This document shows positions 50,944-57,682 of a DNA stretch of 57,682 nucleotides, piece after piece. The stretch spans positions 372,501-430,182 of the forward strand of contig MCFG01000006.1 of NCBI GenBank assembly GCA_002104895.1. The letters are read 5' to 3'. The stretch's first letter is position 1. Each line of letters begins with the position of its first letter. The stretch is from Anaeromyces robustus (taxonomy: Eukaryota; Neocallimastigomycota; Neocallimastigomycetes; Neocallimastigales; Neocallimastigaceae). Position numbers and translations under genes: made by a program. The notes beneath the pieces were generated by a model. It did not search any database, was not told the DNA's origin, and saw only the letters and a list, made by a program, of their open reading frames with translations.

Positions 50944-53900
50944 TATTAAAATATTATTATTTTTTTTTTAAAAAAAAGAAAAATTAATTAAATATTGAAT
51001 TTTTATTTATTTATCTACAATAAAAGGAATATCTACATTAAAATAAATAAAAAAAATTTCTTTTATTTTTTTTTATTATTATTTATTATTATTATTTGTT
51101 GTTGTTATTGTTGTTGTTGTTGTTGTTTTGTTTTATTTTCTTATACTTTTTGTTTTGACTTTTTTGTTTGGTTTTGAAATTTTGTTTTTTATTTTTTTAT
51201 ATTTTGTTTTGAAATTATAATATTAGTAAAAATCTATTTCATTAATCAAAACTAAAATTAAACAATTATATCGAGGTTTATTTTAATTAATTGACAAATG
51301 AATAGGTATTTATTATTTATATAATCTTAATTTATTCATTTATATTAACAATTATTTCTTTATAATCAATGTTTTATTAAATAAACATTATATTGAAAAG
51401 AATAAAAATAATTCTTTCATATAATTATTAATTAATTAATAATAATATAAATATTATGTCAAATTAAAAATTTATTTATTTAATTATTTATTTTAATTTC
51501 TTTTATTAATTATATCTTTTTTATATTAAATATGTCTTCAAATAGAAGACTTTGAAATTTAAATGAAATTTAAATTTTTATTTGGATTTTTAATAAGAAA
51601 TAATAAAAAAAAATTAAATTTTTATTTAGATTTTTAATAAGAATAAAAAAAAAGTACTATTTATATACAAAAACTATAATTATATAATTTTTTTTTTTTA
51701 GTTACACTAAAAAAGAAAAATAAATTATTAAAATATAAAAAATTATAACAGAAAATTCAGTAAATATTTAATACAATTTTAATATATGATGCTATATATA
51801 TTTATATTAATATACTTAATATTGTATTTTTTATATATTATATCATAATATATATATATTATGATTAATATAATTTATCTAATTCTCTATTTATTTATTT
51901 ATTTATTTATTTATATATTTATATATTTATATATTTATTTATTTATTTATTTATTTATTTATTTCCTTTTTTCAAATTTGGTAAAAAAATATATTATTGT
52001 TTTAATAATATTAAATAATAATTAATTATAATAATATTTATTTTTCTTTGTTTTTTTTTTTTTTTTTTGATTATTATTATTATAATTATTTATTGGTAGA
52101 TAAGTATTTAGTAACTATAAATAATTTTTAATTTGGTATTAAAAATATTATCTATTGTTTAAACAAGTATTGTTTTTTTAATTTATATAAACAATATTTT
52201 AGAAAAAATGTTACTATTTAATTTAGAAATTTTGGAAATCTTTCAAATATATTTAATATTTTAAATATATTTAATATTTTTTTACTATATAAATAAACTA
52301 TATAATAATAAATGATAATCTTAAATATTAAATGATATAAAAATATCCTTTATTTAATAAAAAAAATAATTATTTAAGTATTGTTAAATGTGAGAAAAAA
52401 TTTTGGTAAACTAAAATTAATGAATAATAAGGGAAAAAAACAGAATAATACTATTTAATCATTTTTTATTACAATAGTTATTAATTATAATAATAATAAT
52501 AATTATAATATTAATAATAATAATAAAAAGTCAATATTAAAACTACATAGAATTTTTTTTTTTTTTAAAAAAAAAAGTAACAAAAATAATTATTTTATAA
52601 ATAAATTATATAATAATAAAAATAAAATATTATAATAATATATTATATAATATAGTTATTTAACTTAATAATACATTCTACAATATATTATTTTAAGTTA
52701 AATAATAATATATATTATAAAATATTTTATTTTTATAATATAAATTAAAATAATTTATTTTATATTAATAAAAAAAATATTAAAAAAAAAAAATATTTTA
52801 TAATTAAATATTATTAATTAGTAATATTAATTAGTAATAATAATTATAATAAATAATAAATAAAATAATTATAAAATATATTACATATATAATAATATAT
52901 AATAATTTTGATAATATTTAGTATTTAGTATTTATGATTTATGATTATTTAATTAACATTTAATATTTAAAATTTTTACAAAAAAAAAATATTTTATTAC
53001 TTTAATAGTGTTAATATAAAAAAATTATTATAAAAATTATTAAATAATAAAGTTTAATAACTAAATTAAACGAATCATCTTCTTGGATTTGCGGTCAATA
53101 CTAATATATTTTTTTTAATATATAATAATCATAAATATTTATATTAAAAATAAATAGATGAATAAATGGATTAAAATTTAAATAAATTTTATTATATAAT
53201 ATTAATAAATAAATAAATAAATAAATAAAAACTAAAATAAATAAATAAAAATTAAAATAAATAAATAAAAATTAAAATTAAAATAAATTATACCAAATTT
53301 TATTTATATATATATTTATAATTTTTGGTTTTGGAGATTTTTGGAAATATTATATCCAATAATATCTTTAGAGAGTTTTTGATTTTCAAAAATAAAGAAT
53401 TACTTTCATTCAAATAAAATGGTAATTATTAATATTGATATGACAAATGTTCTGTATTTTTAAATGGTTATTCTTAAACTTTTAATCATTAACACTAAAT
53501 TTTAAATTATTTTTTATTTTTACTTTAGATATAAATATGTATAATAAAAAGATTATTATTGTATATTATTATTATTATTATTATTATTATTTGTATTTGT
53601 TTAAAATCATTTATTTTTATATGATTATAATTTGATAATTCAAATGAATTTAAGAATTTTAATATTATAAATAATTTATTATATATATATATATTATATA
53701 TATTATTAATTATATCACTCTTATTTTTTTAAAATAAAAAAAAATAGTTTTGAAATATAAAAAATATATAAAAAAAAAACAATACTTGGCTTTTTTATTT
53801 AATTATTAATACTTTTTTTTATATTTCAGTCTTCCATTAATTTTTGTAATGTAAAATAAAAGTAATACATAAAATAAAATAAAATAAAACAAAACATAAA

Positions 53901-54735
53901 ATAATAATAATAATAAAAATATAAAGTTAAATATATAAATTGATTTATTTTGAATATAACTGGATGATTTTTGTTTTTTATATAATGATTTAGGTATATA
54001 CTCATAAGTAAAAATAAAAAAATAAAAAAAAAATTTAAATAATATATAAAAAAAATCCAAATGGCTTTAAAAAAACAAATAATTAACAATTATATTTTAA
54101 TTTTCGTAATAATAGTATTTTTCTCAAAAAAAAATTTAACTAAAAAATGATATAAATATATATATTTTCTTGTTTTAATAAAAATGAGGTGAAAATACTT
54201 TAAAAAAAAATTATGATTTTAATAAAATCTTATGTAATTCTTATTTTTAAGTTATAATCCTATAAAATAATATATAGTAAATAATTTCATTTATTATTGA
54301 TTTTATTATATAATAAAATAAAATAATATTAAATAATATTATATAATACGCCATTAATTATCTCTTTTAGAAAAGAGTTATTATATAATTTTAAAAATAA
54401 TAATATATTATATACAAAATACATATGTATTATCTATTATATTATTATAATCAATATATAAACAATAATAACAATAATAATAATATTAACAATATATATA
54501 TAATTATTAGGCCATATAAAATAAAACTATTATCTATTTCAGATTCAAGAACAATATTATCTAAAGCTGACGTAGGAATTAAAAAAACCATAACAATAGA
54601 AGATAATCATCTTTTTAGATAGTATATTTAATTAATTTTTTTAAATTAATATAATTGTTTATAATATTATTATTTATTTATAATTTATTTAACTAAAATA
54701 TAATTAGATTTTTATATTAACTATTCAGAAATAAT

Positions 54736-54766
<31 letters not shown>

Positions 54767-55304
54767 ATTAATATCATTCAAATTAAATAACGTTAACTAA
54801 ATGAAAAGACTAGTTTTATAATAACAACATTCATATAAATAAAAAAATTTATTATAATTATAAATATTTTTCTTTGCTTTCTTTTTATATAATATAATTA
54901 ATATTTTTTTTTTTTGACAAGAATTATTAGGATAGTGTGTTTCATTTCAATATGAAATGAGGCGCATATTAATAATTTGTTATAAGGTGCATAATAAATA
55001 ATATAAATTACATATAAACTAAATTATTGAACAAATGTAACTCTATATCATAAAATATATTAATAAAGTTACCATAATTATTAAACCCAATTAACTTATT
55101 GTTAATAGTTATTATCTAGTAATTACCTATTTATATTGATTATAAATAAACTTTATTATTATAATTTAACAATAATGATAAATATTTACTTTTTTTTTTT
55201 TAAAAAAATTCATAATAATAAAATATTATTAATTTATTTACTTTTATTTTTCATATTTTCTAATAGCAAAAAAAGTTAATTTCAATTTCAACAATAAATT
55301 TGAA
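50944..55304. other. Large divergent intergenic region
   Basis: About 4.4 kb between the start codons of the Rho GEF (minus) and the third ankyrin gene (plus). It is almost all A+T, with ATTT arrays at 51890-51965 and poly-T tracts. A more complex patch at about 54500-54620 can be read as a short open segment. A perfect 8-bp-arm hairpin TCATTTCA-ATA-TGAAATGA lies near 54943-54961. No RNA gene was recognised. Confidence 0.55.
54500..54622 (+). pseudogene. Short open segment of unknown origin
   Basis: Within a homopolymer desert this patch encodes LLSISDSRTILSKADVGIKK followed by TITIEDNHLFR and a stop. Composition resembles real coding DNA, but the upstream part is repeat (poly-Asn) and no family is recognised. 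It may be a relic exon or chance. Confidence 0.25.
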
Positions 55305-57353
55305 ATGGATTCTTTTATAAAAGCTATTGATGATGAAAATGTTAATAAAATAAAACTTTTAACAAATAATAATGATAATGAATATATTAAAAATAAAAAG
55401 GATATTATATATGAAATGAATGATAAAAATGAGCTTTCAAAAAAAAGACCACTAAAATTTATAATTGAAAAGTATTCAAACTATTTAAATATATCTTTTC
55501 CATTAATAAAAAGGTTAATAAAAGATAATAATGATAATGAATATATTAAAGACAAAGGGGATATTATATATGAAATGTATAATAAAAATGAGCTTTCAGA
55601 AAAAAGACTAAAATTTATAATTGAAAAGTGTTCAAACTATTTAAATATATCTTCTCCATTAATAAAAAGGTTAATAAAAGATAATAATTGTCGATTATTT
55701 AGAATAATTTTTGAAAACTTGAATTTTTTTGATAATGAATTTATACTTAATACTTTACTTTTAAATTATAAAAATAAAACACCAATATCAACGTCATATT
55801 TAAAACAACAAATTTCAAAATATAAATATAAACATGAATTAAATAAATCTATAAATTTACATTTTTTAGGTAATACTTTTTGTTACTATTTGCATAATGC
55901 ATGTAGAAGTAAAAATGAAAATATGTTCTTCTTTTTAATTAGACATGGTGTAAATATAAATATAAAAAATCCGTGTGGTGAAACACCATTATTTGAGGCG
56001 TGTAGAGGTGGAAATGAAAAAATATTCAACTATTTAGTAGAACATGGAGCAGATATAAATAACGAGGATCAGTTTGGTATAACACCATTATTTGAGGCGT
56101 GTAAAGATGGAAATGAATATATATTCAACTATTTAGTAGAAAATGGTGCAGATATAAATAAAGAAAATAACTATGGTGAAACACCATTATTTGAGGCATG
56201 TGACAATGGAAATGAATATATATTCAACAATTTAGTTGAACATGGAGTGGATATAAATAAAATGAAAGAAGATGGTGAAACACCATTATATAGGGCATGT
56301 AACAATGGAAATGAATATATATTCAATTATTTAGTAGAACATGGAGTGGATATAAATAAAGAGAATAAATGTGGTGAAACACCATTATTTGAGGCGTGTA
56401 AAGGTGGAAATGAAAATATAGTCAAATATTTAGTAGAACATGGAGCAGATATAAATAAAGAGAATAACTATAGTAGAACACCATTGTTTGATGCGTGTAG
56501 AAGTGGAAATGAAAAAATACTAAATTATTTAGTAGAACATGTTGGAGTGGATATAAATAAAGAGAGTAGGTATGGTGAAACATCATTATTTGATGCGTGT
56601 AGAGGTGGAAATGAAAATGTAGTCCATTATTTAGTAGAACATGGAGCAGATATAAATAAAGAGAATAAATTTGGTAAAACACCATTATTTGAGGCATGTG
56701 ACAATGGAAATGAAAATATATTCAACTATTTAGTAGAACATGGAGTGGATATAAATAAAGAGATTAAGTGTGGTGAAACACCAATATTTGAGGCGTGTAA
56801 AGGTGGAAATGAAAATATAGTCAATTATTTAGTAGAACATGGAGTGGATTTAAATAAAGAAAATAATGATGATAAAACACCATTATTTGAGGCATGTTAT
56901 AAGGGAAATGAAAATATAGTCCATTATTTAGTAGAACATGGAGCAGATATAAATAAAGCGAGTAGGAATGGTGAAACATCATTATTTGATGCGTGTAGAG
57001 GTGGAAATGAAAATGTAGTTCATTATTTAGTAGAACATGGAGCAGATATAAATAAAGAGGATCAGTTTGGTATAACACCATTATTTTTGGCATATACAGA
57101 ATATAATGGAAGTGAAAATATATTCAACTATTTAGTAGAACATGGAGCAGATATAAATAAAGAGAGTAATTATGGTGAAACACCATTATTTAAGGCATGT
57201 GAAAGTGGAAATGAAAATATAGTCAAATATTTAGTAGAACATGGAGCAGATATAAATAAACATAATCGTTCTGGTAAAACACCATTATCAATTGTAAAAA
57301 AAAAGAGATATGAACATATCATCAAGTATTTAGTAGAACATGGAACAAAATAA
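55305..57353 (+). CDS. Ankyrin-repeat protein with about 15 near-identical repeats (682 aa)
   Basis: A single-exon gene. Residues about 20-130 hold two tandem copies of a helical unit of about 53 residues (NEYIKNKKDIIYEM... and NEYIKDKGDIIYEM..., each ending in LIKRLIKDNN). A spacer follows, then ankyrin repeats from about residue 185 to the end, with consensus ETPLFEACKGGNENIVNYL plus VEHGADINKENKYG, 33 residues each. Most repeats are more than 80% identical to one another; repeats 8 and 12 share an identical stretch beginning ETSLFDACRGGNENVVHYL. Two repeats carry insertions (VEHVGVDINKE, and LAYTEYNGSENIF). The final repeat is truncated and basic (SIVKKKRYEHIIKYL). No signal peptide or membrane helix. 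A cytosolic protein-binding role is likely. It is not closely similar to copies A and B. The repeat homogeneity implies recent unequal exchange. Function unknown. Confidence 0.9.
   Translation: MDSFIKAIDDENVNKIKLLTNNNDNEYIKNKKDIIYEMNDKNELSKKRPLKFIIEKYSNYLNISFPLIKRLIKDNNDNEYIKDKGDIIYEMYNKNELSEKRLKFIIEKCSNYLNISSPLIKRLIKDNNCRLFRIIFENLNFFDNEFILNTLLLNYKNKTPISTSYLKQQISKYKYKHELNKSINLHFLGNTFCYYLHNACRSKNENMFFFLIRHGVNINIKNPCGETPLFEACRGGNEKIFNYLVEHGADINNEDQFGITPLFEACKDGNEYIFNYLVENGADINKENNYGETPLFEACDNGNEYIFNNLVEHGVDINKMKEDGETPLYRACNNGNEYIFNYLVEHGVDINKENKCGETPLFEACKGGNENIVKYLVEHGADINKENNYSRTPLFDACRSGNEKILNYLVEHVGVDINKESRYGETSLFDACRGGNENVVHYLVEHGADINKENKFGKTPLFEACDNGNENIFNYLVEHGVDINKEIKCGETPIFEACKGGNENIVNYLVEHGVDLNKENNDDKTPLFEACYKGNENIVHYLVEHGADINKASRNGETSLFDACRGGNENVVHYLVEHGADINKEDQFGITPLFLAYTEYNGSENIFNYLVEHGADINKESNYGETPLFKACESGNENIVKYLVEHGADINKHNRSGKTPLSIVKKKRYEHIIKYLVEHGTK
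55970..57350 (+). repeat. 99-bp tandem repeat array (ankyrin units)
   Basis: Fourteen to fifteen head-to-tail copies of a 99-bp unit with landmarks CCATTATTTGAGGC and TATTTAGTAGAACATGGAG. Rare 3- or 6-bp in-frame insertions occur in two units. Confidence 0.9.
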
Positions 57354-57682
57354 AACATTATATAATTACTGGTTTAATGGAATATGGAGCAGTTCGAAGA
57401 TAAAATAGAATAGGAAAAATAAAGAGCAACCAATTAATAATTTTTTTAAAAAAAAAAAAATGAAAAAAATATGATAATATTATCAACTCATTGAATACTA
57501 TTTGATTTTTATTATAATAATAAAATAAAATAAAGTAAAATAAAATAAATAAAAAATTAAAAAGAAATATAGAAAATAAAAAATAGTTAATAACTCTTAT
57601 AATTGTATTTGTATTACATTAAAAAAAAATTAATATGAAGTTAAAATAAGTTGAAAAAAAAATTGATGAAGAATTTTTTTTA
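57354..57682. other. 3' flank of the third ankyrin gene
   Basis: A short degraded repeat-like echo (TTTAATGGAATATGGAGCAG) follows the stop codon, perhaps a decayed ankyrin unit; the rest is A+T-rich DNA with no gene. Confidence 0.5.

Noticed and set aside
55970-57350. Regular 99-bp repeats as a possible CRISPR-like or satellite array
   Set aside because: The repeats are contiguous, in frame and encode ankyrin motifs; there are no variable spacers.
56422-57358. Several minus-strand ORFs opposite the ankyrin array
   Set aside because: Periodic antisense shadows of the repeats with no independent support.

Overview
The window looks like nuclear DNA of a zoosporic, early-diverging fungus, most likely an anaerobic gut fungus (Neocallimastigomycota). 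Intergenic DNA and introns are almost pure A+T with long homopolymers and (TTA)n or (TTTA)n arrays. Genes carry many short introns. Proteins are rich in Asn, Lys, Ser and Gln runs. A Rom1/Rom2-type DEP-DH-PH-CNH Rho exchange factor and a Dma-type FHA-RING protein fit a fungus, while IFT144 and a TMEM17-like transition-zone protein require a flagellated cell. Ankyrin gene expansion and a relic of an anaerobic (class III) ribonucleotide reductase fit the anaerobic gut fungi. The lineage is inferred; no marker gene is present.

Layout. 1-1935 (-): FHA-RING ubiquitin ligase, cut off at its 3' end by the window edge. 3688-6165 (-): Asn-rich protein of unknown function. 7045-8321 (+): FAM204A-like small basic protein. 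8990-18067 (-): IFT144/WDR19, which I could rebuild as 30 exons in a continuous frame (about 1406 aa); two of its 29 introns are AT-AC introns with U12-type 5' splice sites. 19104-20446 (-): TMEM17-like protein. 22486-28358 (-): FHIP (FTS-Hook-FHIP) family protein, 11 exons. 30616-30952 (-): decayed C-terminus of NrdD. 31771-33483 and 36255-37958 (-): two nearly identical intronless ankyrin-type genes on a segmental duplication of more than 3 kb, in which one piece of about 180 bp is inverted between the copies. 41941-50943 (-): giant Rho GEF (about 2775 aa) with a low-complexity tail of about 1800 residues. 55305-57353 (+): ankyrin protein made of about 15 near-identical 33-residue repeats.

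How the genes relate. IFT144 (IFT-A, retrograde flagellar transport), the TMEM17-like protein (transition zone) and FHIP (Hook/dynein cargo adaptor) lie next to one another and all concern microtubule-based transport or the flagellum. I treat this as suggestive, not as an operon. The stretch from 30 to 41 kb and the stretch after 51 kb are gene-poor, repeat-rich, fast-evolving DNA.

All exon boundaries were set by hand from splice signals, reading-frame continuity and recalled family similarity. No alignment or database search was run.
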